Assembly (NCBI GenBank): GCA_023398295.1
Contig: JAEWSL010000013.1
Coordinates: 86,228-150,227, forward strand
From: Elusimicrobiota bacterium
GTDB taxonomy: Bacteria > Elusimicrobiota > Elusimicrobia > Elusimicrobiales > Elusimicrobiaceae
Reading direction: 5' to 3'
DNA: 64,000 nt
Shown one piece after another: positions 29,800 through 39,446 of the stretch. The position numbers and the translations under genes are program-made. The notes under the pieces were generated by a model. It saw only the letters and a list, made by a program, of their open reading frames with translations. It was not told the DNA's origin and searched no databases. Each line of letters begins with the position of its first letter. Position 1 is the stretch's first letter.

Positions 29800-32700
29800 T
29801 TACCAAGTATAAGCAAGACCGATATTGCCGTAGCAGTTGGCCGATTTGCTTCCCACGCCCGCTTCGCCGTTGCCAAAGACGCTTAAGGCATTTGTTAAGG
29901 CATAATTTACGCCTGCGCCGCCGCTGAAATATGTGCCGCCCAATTTAGCGCTGATGATATCCATATTGGTGTTTGGCAGGGAGAGGGAAGCTTTAATTCT
30001 CTGATAGTCATTGCCGATAAATTGCTTTATCGCCATATTTGCATACCAGTTAAGTTTGCGGTACTTGCCTTCGGCCTGCGCGCCGAGCCTGGCCTGCACG
30101 TTATAAGCGTTATTGCTGTCCACATTCAGGTTAAGAGAATCGGCCCCCGTTTCGTTGAAATGCTGCTGGTGGGAATAGGCGTTCAAAATACCCACAAACG
30201 GTTTAATCTTAATACCGTCAAAGGCAAAAAGATTATAAGCCGCTTCCAAGTCTAAGGCAATATTATGGCCGTAGTAGGAGGCTTTTGCGTCCCTGTCCAT
30301 AAACGTGATATGTCTGTTGCCGTCAAAATCCTGATAGCCCAGATATAAGACGCCCTTAAAAGTCCAATCTTCGCCAAGATATCCGCCGTAGGCGCCTACG
30401 GTCAGGTCGTTGATATCCATAGTATCGCTGTTTTGCCTGAGGTCCGTTTTGCTTCCGCCGGCAAACGCGCCGAGCAGGAAGTTATTATCTGCGGAATATC
30501 TGTCGTAGCCGGCCATTACGCCAGTTACGTTATTTGTAAACCGCGGGGAATTTGCGTCCGCGTAAACTTTATTGTACTGACTGTAATATTGCGCCCAGAC
30601 ATTGTCAAAACAGGAAGGGCATGCCTTTGCGGGAGCAGCCTCGCGGGAAGCTATGCGGTCGTAAATATGCGCGCTCTTTGCGTTAAACAAGGAGGTTAAG
30701 GCTGTATTTGCATATAAAACGCCGTCCATATCGGCCAAGGCCGAGTTTATGGTAGATCCCGCCACCGGCGTAATACCGCTTGGGGTAAAGCCGGCCAGGG
30801 CTTCAAGCTGCAGAAGCGGGTTTGTGATATCGCCCGTTAAGCTTGTTGCTGTGAGGTTATCTACAACCTGCGCCGCCTGCGTTTGGTTATGCGATTTGCC
30901 GCTTACGGTATTTACGTAGTCGGTGGCGTTTCTCTTGGCAAGAAGCGTTATAACGCCGTTTGTATAGTCGTAAGTAAGTTCGCCGCCTATTCTGGAACTG
31001 TCGTATCCGCTTATGGAGCCGTCGTAAGTATAAGTTCCGCTTAAAGTGCCGGAAGACTCAAGAATATCAAAAGTTTTCCATTCAAAGAATCTGTCCGTGC
31101 CTGTATTTTCAACGGCCAAAAGTGCGCCGCTGTTAATAGTGGCGTTGCCGCTGACCACGGTTTTATCGGAAGCGTCGGCAGGCGTATTTGTAAGTTCAAC
31201 TTCAGTTACGCTGCCGGAGGCTAAATCCAAATCTCCGTCTATGGTAAGCGTGTCGACGCTGTTTCCCGCGGCAAGCGTGCCGATAACGTTTACGTCGCCC
31301 GTTATAAGGCCGTTGCCTGCTAAAGTGGCCGAGCTTGCTATATTGGTAGTACTGACGTTGAAATTAGAGGTATTAACCGCTATTGTGCCAGTGCTTACGT
31401 TAAAGATATTTGCGGTAACGTCGTTAGTTATGGTTGTTAAGGAATCCCCGGATTTTACTACCGTACCCATGCCGGTGATTTCATTTAAGGTATTTGCTTG
31501 CGTGTCCTTAAATTCCGCCGTTGCCCCGATTAAGATATCAACCGTCCCGTTTATGTTTGTGGTGTATCCTGCCAGGGTGCCTTCCTGCACATAGGTATCT
31601 TCATAGCTGTTTGAGGCCATGGCAAGCGTTAAAACGCCGTCGCCGCTCTTTACTAAATTATTGATGGACTCTATCTTCCCGGTTAAAGAAACGTCCCCGT
31701 CGTTATCAATTTGCACATTGTTGTTTGACATTGTGGCAAACTTATTTGTCAACGAAGTATCGTCTGTAATCTGTAAAACGCCTCCGTTAAAAACAACATC
31801 GCCCGTGCCTATATTAAAATTGTTCGCAATTGAAAGGAGGCCTGTCAGATAAGTGGGGCCGGTGTAGGTATTATTGCCTTGGAAGGTTGTATCCCCGTCA
31901 ATAAATACATTTCCCGCGCCGCTTAAAGAAGAGCCGGAAGACTGAGTGCCGCCGGTATAAACAAGAGCGGCATTGTTTATAATATTACCCGTTAAATTAG
32001 AGGCGTTTGTTTCCAGATAGCCGTTATTGGTAATTGTTTCTTGAGTGATACGGGAATTGTTTATAACAACGCCTCCTAAGGCAATGGTTAAATTGCCGCC
32101 GCCGGAAAGAACATCGCCGCTTGAGCCTAAATTACCCGAGTTGGTTAACTCAAGTTCTCCGTTATTTGTCATCAAATTAAAGGCTAAGTTTGTAACTGCG
32201 CTGGACATGGTGCCGTCGTTTACGATATTGACTGCGGAAAGCAGAGCTTTATTTTCCAGCGTGCCAAAGTTTCTTATGATTGACTGGGTTATGGCGGTGT
32301 TATTTGTAATATCTTCGCCGTCAAAGTTAAGTACGCCTATAGATCCTGTTACGGTATTTCCGCTTTCGCCGAAAGAGCCGTCCCCCGTCAAAGTAATTTC
32401 TCCGCTGTTTATTATGGCGTTGGCGGATATATCATCTACGGAGGAATTAAAAACTCCGCTGTTGGTTAAAGTAGAGACGGTTATATAAGCGTTATTTTCA
32501 ATAGTGCCGTAGTTGTAAATAGTTGAAGCTGATACAAGGGCATTGTTTGTAAAATGCCCAAGGTTTCTTAAGTTTGTCTGGGTTATGACGGTGTTATTGG
32601 TAACATATGCGTAGGAGTCGTCAAAGAATAAATTGCCGTTGCCTACCACCGTATTGCCGTTTGCTCCGAACGCGCCCGAGCCGTAAAGCGTTATAGTCCC

Positions 32701-35001
32701 GGTATTGCTTATATACGGGGATAAAAGGCCTTCTTTATTGGAAAATAATGTGCCGCTGTTGATTAAGACAGAAGCCTCTATTAAACCGTTGTTTTCCAAA
32801 ATCCCGATGTTTTCAAGATATGCCGCTTCAATAACGTTGTTATTTTCCAATTGGTTATAGTTTATGACGTTAGCTTGGTTTATGTTAGTATTATTTATGA
32901 TGTTTGTAGTGTCGCTGTTGAAAAACAGGGAGCCATTGCCGTTTAGCGTATTGCCGTACGCGCCAAAATTGCCTGTTCCAGAAAGGAATAAGGAACCGTT
33001 ATTTATAATAGAAGCGGAGTCTAAATTTTCAGCTTCAATATTTATTTCTCCGTTGTTTTCTATCTGGTAAGCGTTTATGGCATCAGTGCTGTTTATTGTT
33101 CCGTCGTTTTTAATTGCTGCCGCATTGATAGTGCTGTTATTATTAAGTACGCCGGAATTATTTAGAACAGCGGCGGCAAAAAGAGCGGCATTATTTTCCA
33201 AAACGCCGATATTATTAATATTAGACTGGGATATAACCGTATTGTTGGTAATATCAACGCCTACGCCATTAAAATTAACGGTTCCTGCTCCTGTAATGGT
33301 ATCCCCGCTTGAGCCGAATGTTCCCGCGCCGGTTAAGTTAAGGGTCCCGTTGTTTGTAAACGAAATGATGGAAAGGTTCGTCGTTGCAGAATTTATAACT
33401 CCGCTGTTTGACGCTGAGGCGGCTGTTAAGGAAGACTTGTTATTAAACGTGCCGCTGTTTGAGAAAGTATTAGCGATTAATGACGCATTATTTTCCAAAG
33501 TGCCCTGGTTGTTAATTGTACTTTGCGATACGGAAGCGTTATTTACGGAGTTATCGTAAAAATAAGTTGTTCCAGAGCCCGTAATAGCATTGCCGTTTGC
33601 CCCGCCGATAAAATTAAGCGTGCCGCTGTTTGCAATGCCGCTGCCTGTAACAATAGAGTCGGCCTTTGAAGTAAGCGTGCCGCTGTTTACCAAAGAACCG
33701 CTTAAATCTACCTCGCCGTTGTTGGAAAAAGCGCCGCTGTTTGAAAGGGCCGCCTGCTCAATTGTCCCGCTGTTTGAAGATATGCCCGATAAAGATAAAG
33801 TGCCCGTGCTTGTTATTACCCCCGTATTATGCAGGCTTCCGGTTATGGTGGAGTTATTTGCAAGGAGTGAAGTATTAGAAACATTTGCCGCCGTAATTGC
33901 CGCGTTGTTTGTAAGATGCCCGCTGTTTGTAACGGTATTTTGGACTATTGTGGCATTGTTTGTGGTGTTGCCCATAAAGTTAATAACGCCTGAGGAGGTA
34001 TTGCCGGCGGCGTTTAAGATTATATTTCTGTTTGTGCCTCCGTCAAAATTTACAACGCCGTCGTTTCTGATAAGGCCGGAAAGTAAATTTGCGTTAGTAT
34101 TAATTGTGCCTAAGTTTGCAATTCGCGAAGAGGCGCTTATTAAAGCGTTGTTGTTAAGAGTTGCGCCGGAATTATTATTGAAATCTCCCGACGAAATTTC
34201 GGCGTTATTGTCTAAAAAACCCGTATTATATACTATGCTTTGGTCTATATAGGCGTTATTTACGGAATCATTATTAAAATATGTTGTGCCGTTGCCGGAG
34301 ATGGTGTTTGCGTTGGCGCCTCCGGTAAAATTAAGCGTGCCGTTATTTGTAATGGCGGCCGATATATCGTCTGCCTCGCTGGTTATGGAATTGCCGTTAT
34401 AAAGATAAGTTGCCGTGATAGTTCCGCTGTTTGTAATATAGCCGATGTTATTAATTTCAGTAGCGTTAACTGCGCCGTAGTTGTAAAGAGTAGCCCCGCT
34501 TGTAGTATTAGATATTCTGTAAACGGAATAAGTGCCGTTGTTGGTAAGCGTGCCGCTGTTTATAATATAGTCTTGCGTTATGGTATTGTAGGTTGTAAGA
34601 GAAGAATCGGTGTTGTAAAGAGAGCCTGTCCCCGATATACCGCCGCTAAGAGAAGAAAGATCCGTGGTAAAAAGCGTACCGTTGTTTACTATTGCGCCCG
34701 AGATGCTTGCTCCCGTTGCTAAGATCAGGTAGTTGGTGCCGAGCACATCAAACAGAGTGCCGCTTGCCGCGCTTATATTATAATTGCCGTTTATAGTAAG
34801 AGATACCGAGCCGGTAATTGGTATCGTTGAATCCCCCGCGGCTTTAGTTATATCCGTGGTTAAAGTGGAATTTTCTTTATTTGTATAAAGGTTGTTATAT
34901 AATTGCGCCCAATTGCTTGCCGTTGATGCGGCCAACAAAGGGGCGGAGTTCTGCAGAATCAAAAACAGCGCAGAAACGACGATAGAAAATATTTTTTTCA
35001 T
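29800..35001 (-). CDS. giant autotransporter adhesin (type Va)
   Basis: The 1733-residue protein has a signal peptide (cut near residue 25, APLLAA), an Asn/Gly/Ser/Thr-rich passenger, and a C-terminal beta-barrel (about residues 1470-1733) ending in GLAYTW with the terminal aromatic expected of outer-membrane barrels. The passenger contains about ten diverged copies of a unit with [IV]-x-Q-x4-N-x-G-x-[LF]-x-NNA-x-[IL]-x-A, spaced by roughly 70-110 residues, ending in passenger-associated beta-strand repeats such as LVKSGDGVLTLAMASNSY. This predicts a long beta-helix displayed on the surface. A Cys pair (CPSC, at barrel start) is unusual. Function as adhesin is inferred. Confidence 0.9.
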   Translation of the reverse strand: MKKIFSIVVSALFLILQNSAPLLAASTASNWAQLYNNLYTNKENSTLTTDITKAAGDSTIPITGSVSLTINGNYNISAASGTLFDVLGTNYLILATGASISGAIVNNGTLFTTDLSSLSGGISGTGSLYNTDSSLTTYNTITQDYIINSGTLTNNGTYSVYRISNTTSGATLYNYGAVNATEINNIGYITNSGTITATYLYNGNSITSEADDISAAITNNGTLNFTGGANANTISGNGTTYFNNDSVNNAYIDQSIVYNTGFLDNNAEISSGDFNNNSGATLNNNALISASSRIANLGTINTNANLLSGLIRNDGVVNFDGGTNRNIILNAAGNTSSGVINFMGNTTNNATIVQNTVTNSGHLTNNAAITAANVSNTSLLANNSTITGSLHNTGVITSTGTLSLSGISSNSGTIEQAALSNSGAFSNNGEVDLSGSLVNSGTLTSKADSIVTGSGIANSGTLNFIGGANGNAITGSGTTYFYDNSVNNASVSQSTINNQGTLENNASLIANTFSNSGTFNNKSSLTAASASNSGVINSATTNLSIISFTNNGTLNLTGAGTFGSSGDTITGAGTVNFNGVGVDITNNTVISQSNINNIGVLENNAALFAAAVLNNSGVLNNNSTINAAAIKNDGTINSTDAINAYQIENNGEINIEAENLDSASIINNGSLFLSGTGNFGAYGNTLNGNGSLFFNSDTTNIINNTNINQANVINYNQLENNNVIEAAYLENIGILENNGLIEASVLINSGTLFSNKEGLLSPYISNTGTITLYGSGAFGANGNTVVGNGNLFFDDSYAYVTNNTVITQTNLRNLGHFTNNALVSASTIYNYGTIENNAYITVSTLTNSGVFNSSVDDISANAIINSGEITLTGDGSFGESGNTVTGSIGVLNFDGEDITNNTAITQSIIRNFGTLENKALLSAVNIVNDGTMSSAVTNLAFNLMTNNGELELTNSGNLGSSGDVLSGGGNLTIALGGVVINNSRITQETITNNGYLETNASNLTGNIINNAALVYTGGTQSSGSSLSGAGNVFIDGDTTFQGNNTYTGPTYLTGLLSIANNFNIGTGDVVFNGGVLQITDDTSLTNKFATMSNNNVQIDNDGDVSLTGKIESINNLVKSGDGVLTLAMASNSYEDTYVQEGTLAGYTTNINGTVDILIGATAEFKDTQANTLNEITGMGTVVKSGDSLTTITNDVTANIFNVSTGTIAVNTSNFNVSTTNIASSATLAGNGLITGDVNVIGTLAAGNSVDTLTIDGDLDLASGSVTEVELTNTPADASDKTVVSGNATINSGALLAVENTGTDRFFEWKTFDILESSGTLSGTYTYDGSISGYDSSRIGGELTYDYTNGVITLLAKRNATDYVNTVSGKSHNQTQAAQVVDNLTATSLTGDITNPLLQLEALAGFTPSGITPVAGSTINSALADMDGVLYANTALTSLFNAKSAHIYDRIASREAAPAKACPSCFDNVWAQYYSQYNKVYADANSPRFTNNVTGVMAGYDRYSADNNFLLGAFAGGSKTDLRQNSDTMDINDLTVGAYGGYLGEDWTFKGVLYLGYQDFDGNRHITFMDRDAKASYYGHNIALDLEAAYNLFAFDGIKIKPFVGILNAYSHQQHFNETGADSLNLNVDSNNAYNVQARLGAQAEGKYRKLNWYANMAIKQFIGNDYQRIKASLSLPNTNMDIISAKLGGTYFSGGAGVNYALTNALSVFGNGEAGVGSKSANCYGNIGLAYTW

Positions 35002-35193
35002 CTATTATCCCTTTAATTAAAATTAACTGCTTCGGTCTACCCTTGCGGGCATCCCTTTACAAAACATTTTTTAACTTCCCCTAAACTGCGGACGCAGTGC
35101 ATGTAAGTTAATATATTTTGACATATTTAATAATTAGAAAGCAAACGATTTTTGTTGTGCTCAAAAAAAGAGAAACGCAATAAGTTGCAAATA

Positions 35194-35202
35194 TGCTAAA
35201 CT
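35194..35202 (+). promoter_or_regulatory. extended -10 promoter of the porin-like gene
   Basis: TGCTAAACT should start transcription near 35209. It abuts an in-frame ATG at 35203, which therefore cannot be translated from this promoter; the real start is at 35242. Confidence 0.5.
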
Positions 35203-35241
35203 ATGGCTGCGCCGCAAGAAACATACATATTGGGACTAAAA

Positions 35242-36456
35242 ATGAAAATACTAAAAGCGTTTTTTTCAGTTTGCCTGTTAACTTTAGTTTTAGGGGGGAC
35301 TTCTTATTCCAACGAAGGCAATGCAAAACACGCCCAAAGGCTTAAGCAAAAAAAAGCCGCCCAAAAAGCTTCCGCGAAAGATTTTTTATCCCCCTATTTT
35401 AACCTTAAAGACGCCTTGGAACAGCAGTCGGGACTACAGTTGGGTCTTGATATATCCTATATGGCCCAAAGAGCCTCCCCGAGCGGTAAACAAACCGCGC
35501 TGCAGGGCGTCTATCACCCTTTTGCAACCTGGACTTTTTTTGAAGATAAAAAAGGAACGCTCCAGTTTAACTTCAGCTGCAGCGCGGTCAGATACTGGAG
35601 CATAGATGGCGCGGCTCTTGGGCAAAGAGTTGCCGTAGCCGTTCCTCTCAACGACAACGCTTCCAATCAAAATACCTTTTCCCAGTTTTCGCTTACATAT
35701 GCTTTTGCAGGGAGTTTGGATTGGCTGTCCTTAACGGCGGGGCAGTTCCCCATACATAATTTTGACGGCGGCAAGTATATTAACAATCAGCAGACTTATT
35801 TGATTAACTATGCGCTTTCTCAAAACGCAAGTTCAAGCTATCCCTCTGGCAGTTTGGGGGCTTACGCCACGGTGCAGGCAAAAGCAAATCTTTCTTTTTC
35901 CGCAGGGTATCAGGACGCCGCCAATATTTCAGGAAATAAAATTCAGCCCGATACCGCCTTTGACAATAAATACGCCGTCTTTGCAAATGTCCAATACGCG
36001 CCCGAAGTTAAGGGCTTAGGCAAAGGCAGTTATTTGGCTTTAGTTTACTATCAGCCTTCGGTGGATTTACAGCTGGGAGAAAGCTGGGGGATTTCTCTTA
36101 TAGCGGAGCAGAATCTAACAGATAAATGGGTTGCTTTTGCGGGGGCAAACGCTATTTCGGCGCAGGTGCGGCCGATAAAGCAGTCTTACCGCGCGGGGGC
36201 GGCTTATTTGGACCCTTTTGAGCGCAATTCCCAAGACGCCGCGTTAATAGGGGCGGCCTACAACCGCCTTAGCGCGCAGCAGTTTGCCCCCGCCGAAGTA
36301 AAAACGGGGGAAGCGGTTTTGGAAGCGCAGTATGTTTACTGGCCCGCGCATTGGCTTTCGGTTACTCCCGACATTCAGGTATATCCCGCGGCGGCGTTAA
36401 GTTCTTCCACGCAATGGGTAACGGTGGCCTCGCTAAGGATAAATTTGAGCTTATGA
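35242..36456 (+). CDS. OprB-like carbohydrate porin
   Basis: The 404-residue protein starts with a signal peptide (MKILKAFFSVCLLTLVLG, cut near residue 23). The mature part alternates short hydrophobic strands and ends in the strand VASLRINLSL, typical of outer-membrane barrels. Segments such as GVYHPFATWTFFEDKKGTLQFNF, LTAGQFPIHNFDGG and WGISLIAEQNLTDKW recall the OprB family of carbohydrate-selective porins. The ATG at 35242 is preferred to 35203 because it begins the signal peptide and lies downstream of the expected transcription start. It is divergent from the autotransporter. Confidence 0.7.
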   Translation: MKILKAFFSVCLLTLVLGGTSYSNEGNAKHAQRLKQKKAAQKASAKDFLSPYFNLKDALEQQSGLQLGLDISYMAQRASPSGKQTALQGVYHPFATWTFFEDKKGTLQFNFSCSAVRYWSIDGAALGQRVAVAVPLNDNASNQNTFSQFSLTYAFAGSLDWLSLTAGQFPIHNFDGGKYINNQQTYLINYALSQNASSSYPSGSLGAYATVQAKANLSFSAGYQDAANISGNKIQPDTAFDNKYAVFANVQYAPEVKGLGKGSYLALVYYQPSVDLQLGESWGISLIAEQNLTDKWVAFAGANAISAQVRPIKQSYRAGAAYLDPFERNSQDAALIGAAYNRLSAQQFAPAEVKTGEAVLEAQYVYWPAHWLSVTPDIQVYPAAALSSSTQWVTVASLRINLSL

Positions 36457-36643
36457 TTTAAGGCGATAATTATTTTGACCGTCGGCGCGATTTATGTTTT
36501 TTCCCGCGGCCTCATAAAGCTTTAGCCCAGCTGTAACGATACAACGCTCATGTATGGTTATAGCTACTGATTTCGGTAGTCCATATGAGAGGGTTTGTTT
36601 TACTCTACTGTTTTTTCTTCTAAGATGTTCTACCGATAATAAA

Positions 36644-36679
36644 AAAAGTCCGCGCTTGCATACGCAAACGCGGACTTTT
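36644..36679 (+). terminator. terminator downstream of the porin-like gene
   Basis: AAAAGTCCGCG pairs with CGCGGACTTTT across a 14-nt loop and works in both directions. It lies about 190 bp past the porin stop. The rest of the 334-bp gap 36457-36790 shows no gene that I can support. Confidence 0.8.
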
Positions 36680-36790
36680 AAATTTGGGATACAATATACC
36701 AAAATATTACAAATATCTACTTGGGGCTCTATAAGGTAAAGATCCTTTAAAACAAACCAAATAAAAGAAAGAGCAATATAGAAAATCTTT

Positions 36791-37639
36791 TTATATTGAT
36801 AAACTCGGAATGTGGAGTAATTCCTTAGAGAAAAACATAACCTCTTTTCCCTTTCTTACTGGTCCTGCGCAATAGTTAAGATTAAATTCCTGTTTTGTAA
36901 AACCTTTGTATAAGTTCTGTATCTCTGGCGCATTGTCATAGCTTACTACCCAAAAACCTTTCAGCTCACGCATGATTTTAGCGATATTTTGGTGGTCTTT
37001 GGCTTTATAATGGTTTTTATAAAGCTGATGCCCTTTTACATAATATGGAGGGTCCAGGTAAAGCAGGCAGTTTTTAAGAACTGCTTGTATATCTTTCTTT
37101 TGCAGAAAGGAGAGGGTGTCTTCTTGGTAAATATTTATTTTATCTTTGAACTTGGCAATAGTTTTTATTCTTTCTATTAAAGCTTCTTTATTAAAACGAC
37201 AACCAATTTTATAAATTCCTTTCTGTTTTAACCCCCCTATAACTCCGCCCTTCATAATACCAGAATGGTTGCAACGGTTAAGATAAAATGCTGCGAAACC
37301 TAACGCAAACCCAATATTACCTTTTTTATATATTGCAGACTGTTTGTTCCACTCTGCAAGAGATATGGGAGTTTCTTTTATTTTTGTAATAAACTTTTTA
37401 TCCTCATTTTTGATCGCGTTCCAAAAAGAATAAATAGCAACATCAAAATCATTAATATATATTTCTGAAACATCGCCTTCTATAAGCAGGCCTAATGCCA
37501 CGGCCGCGCCGCCGGCGTAAGGCTCTATATATACTGGTTTTTTAGGCAAGGCATTATTTTTTATGAGTTCTTTCATAAAGCCAAGAACCTTAGCCTTGCC
37601 ACCTGGATACCTAAGAGGAGAATAATATTTTGGTTTCAT
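36791..37639 (-). CDS. D12-class DNA adenine-N6 methyltransferase (Dam-like)
   Basis: The 282-residue enzyme has the D12/Dam order of motifs: the N-terminal SPLRYPGGKAK, the SAM-binding EPYAGGAAVALG (residues about 39-50), NDFD, the FYLNRCNHSG segment and the catalytic DPPY near residue 195. It should methylate adenine in a short DNA site; the site (GATC is common for this class) cannot be read. It starts 2 bp after the ATPase/TOPRIM gene and is translated with it. The pair is visibly AT-richer than neighbouring genes, suggesting horizontal transfer. It may protect host DNA from its partner. Confidence 0.88.
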   Translation of the reverse strand: MKPKYYSPLRYPGGKAKVLGFMKELIKNNALPKKPVYIEPYAGGAAVALGLLIEGDVSEIYINDFDVAIYSFWNAIKNEDKKFITKIKETPISLAEWNKQSAIYKKGNIGFALGFAAFYLNRCNHSGIMKGGVIGGLKQKGIYKIGCRFNKEALIERIKTIAKFKDKINIYQEDTLSFLQKKDIQAVLKNCLLYLDPPYYVKGHQLYKNHYKAKDHQNIAKIMRELKGFWVVSYDNAPEIQNLYKGFTKQEFNLNYCAGPVRKGKEVMFFSKELLHIPSLSI

Positions 37640-37641
37640 TT

Positions 37642-39228
37642 TTATATTTGCTTTATCTTTCTTCTTTCTGCAATCTTGTTTAATTTTTTTCTGAAATCGT
37701 CAACAAAATTATCAACAGATTCTTTATTTTTCTCTTTCCAATATTCGCATATTTTGCTTTTTTCAAACAAACTTTTGTGTTTTTTAAACCACTCTTTATA
37801 TACATCCCGTTCTTTTTTGTCCCCAGAGATTGGCTCTATATCGTTTTCTTCAAAGTATTCTATTTTCACTTTATCGCATTTTGCGTGTTCATTTTCAAAA
37901 TATCTCGCCGCATTTTGGGAAAACAAGAACTCATGCAAAGTCTTTTCTGGAGAGAAATAGTTGTAACATGGTAGAGTCTTAAAATTGTTTTTATGCTTTT
38001 TTATTTTTTTTGCTGATTTTGGTTTGCCCATATCTCCGTCAAAAATAACCATATTATTCACGAAACCTGGGTCGCAATTAAGCAGATCCACTAAAGAAGC
38101 GCATCCCATTGTTATATTAAGTATGTTTAATCTGTTTTTTGGTATGCGGTTTTTAATCATATTAGATAAAAACCATCTTGCTTCAGCATCTTCACTGTAA
38201 ACAACAACCTTTTCAACTGGAAGTTTAGGGTCTTCATACAAGGCAACAAGTAGATCACTTTGCATTTCATCAAATGTGGGGTTGTGTTTTATTTCCAAAA
38301 TCCGATTTGCCCTTGTAAAATAGTGGTATAAAACAGTCTCACTTTCACTATGATACTTCTTAGCAAACTTCTCTATAATCGTCAAACTGTGAGTTGTAAA
38401 AACCACTTGGAAGTTAGTGTCCTTTGCCTCTTTTATCAAAATATTTATAATTTTTTCCTGCGCCTTAGGGTGTAGGGATGCCTCAAGTTCATCTATTAAT
38501 AGTAATCCGCCTTTAAGCCCACCTCTGTCACTAGCCAATTTTTTAAAAGACAAAATAGCAAATAATATTTGCCCCATATTATCCTGTCCAGAAGAATTTG
38601 TTATCCAGTCATAATCTTTGGTGTTTGTTACGGGAGTTCTTTTGTTTATAGACTTAAAATCGATATTAGTCAGATCTGTTATTGTCTCTTTAGAAGATAG
38701 AACTTCTTGATAAGTATTGTTAAACCATTCTTTATCTTTATCGTTTTCAAAATAGAAAGGACTATCTTTTAAGTTTTCTTCCTCAGTTTCTCCAATTGGA
38801 TATAGTCTGGATAACCCTAAGTATATCACTGGCAGGTCAAATTTTGCTTCTGTCTTAGTACCTTTATCGTCTATCTCTTTCGGGATAACTCTGAACCTAT
38901 TTTTCCCATTATCTATTTGCCAAGTGGTCCTAAAAGTTTTTACAACCTTACCATCTTCTGATTCCCAAGTAATATTTAATCTGTTTGATCCTGTTTTATC
39001 ATGAGTTTTGCTACCTTTTAAAATCTCGCTAAATTCTGCCTTAAATTGTTTATCATTATAAGTTTTACCGTCCGCTGTTTTTAGTTCCGATGAATTGGCC
39101 AACAACGCTAAGACCGTAGACTTTCCTGTAGCATTCCACCCAGCAAGCATAGTGATATATTTCCCAAGTTTTAAATCTTTCTCTTTTAATGCCCGAAAGT
39201 CTTTTATATTAATATTTGTAAACATCAT
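37642..39228 (-). CDS. OLD-like AAA ATPase with C-terminal TOPRIM-type nuclease domain
   Basis: A 528-residue protein with an SMC/RecF-type ATPase: Walker A GWNATGKS at residues 30-37, a signature-like SSGQDNMGQ, Walker B LLIDELEASLHP and the switch FTTHSL. After about residue 335 comes a TOPRIM-like segment with the acidic cluster VVVYSEDAEARWFL and the DxD-type IFDGDMGK, as in OLD-family nucleases. OLD proteins act in phage defence alone, with a helicase (Gabija), or with reverse transcriptase; here the partner is a DNA methylase. The first codons may be either of two ATGs. Its extended -10 lies 130 bp upstream. Confidence 0.82.
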   Translation of the reverse strand: MMFTNINIKDFRALKEKDLKLGKYITMLAGWNATGKSTVLALLANSSELKTADGKTYNDKQFKAEFSEILKGSKTHDKTGSNRLNITWESEDGKVVKTFRTTWQIDNGKNRFRVIPKEIDDKGTKTEAKFDLPVIYLGLSRLYPIGETEEENLKDSPFYFENDKDKEWFNNTYQEVLSSKETITDLTNIDFKSINKRTPVTNTKDYDWITNSSGQDNMGQILFAILSFKKLASDRGGLKGGLLLIDELEASLHPKAQEKIINILIKEAKDTNFQVVFTTHSLTIIEKFAKKYHSESETVLYHYFTRANRILEIKHNPTFDEMQSDLLVALYEDPKLPVEKVVVYSEDAEARWFLSNMIKNRIPKNRLNILNITMGCASLVDLLNCDPGFVNNMVIFDGDMGKPKSAKKIKKHKNNFKTLPCYNYFSPEKTLHEFLFSQNAARYFENEHAKCDKVKIEYFEENDIEPISGDKKERDVYKEWFKKHKSLFEKSKICEYWKEKNKESVDNFVDDFRKKLNKIAERRKIKQI

Positions 39229-39360
39229 TAGATCCTTAGTTACGTTTTTCTTGCTTTCGCAAAGAGCTTCCTTGCGGAATCCTAAAAACAGATTAAATTT
39301 TTATAAACCTTTGGTGCGGCTTATTGCTAAACTCAAAAAGCCTCCGTTTATTTATACTTT

Positions 39361-39369
39361 ATTTTAGCA
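39361..39369 (-). promoter_or_regulatory. promoter of the ATPase-methylase pair
   Basis: On the minus strand TGCTAAAAT is an extended -10. No good -35 is present. It implies a leader of about 125 nt before the ATPase start, with AAGGA as ribosome binding site. Confidence 0.5.
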
Positions 39370-39429
39370 TACTTGGCGGTTAAATTCGGCAGAGAAACTT
39401 TATTTCATAACCACAAAGAAGGGGAAATT

Positions 39430-39446
39430 TTGATATACTGTATCAA
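39430..39446. promoter_or_regulatory. 17-bp operator-like inverted repeat
   Basis: TTGATA and TATCAA flank TACTG. The repeat lies at the left edge of the A-rich tandem repeat, between the ATPase promoter and the pilin leader. It may be a repressor site; no regulator gene is adjacent. Confidence 0.35.

Noticed and set aside
31046..34722. Several long open frames on the plus strand opposite the autotransporter gene.
   Set aside because: They are antisense shadows of a repetitive Asn/Ser/Thr-rich coding sequence, lack ribosome binding sites and show low-complexity proteins.
36451..36702. 83-codon minus-strand frame between the porin-like gene and the methylase.
   Set aside because: It overlaps a terminator hairpin and the end of the porin-like gene and has no ribosome binding site or recognisable features.
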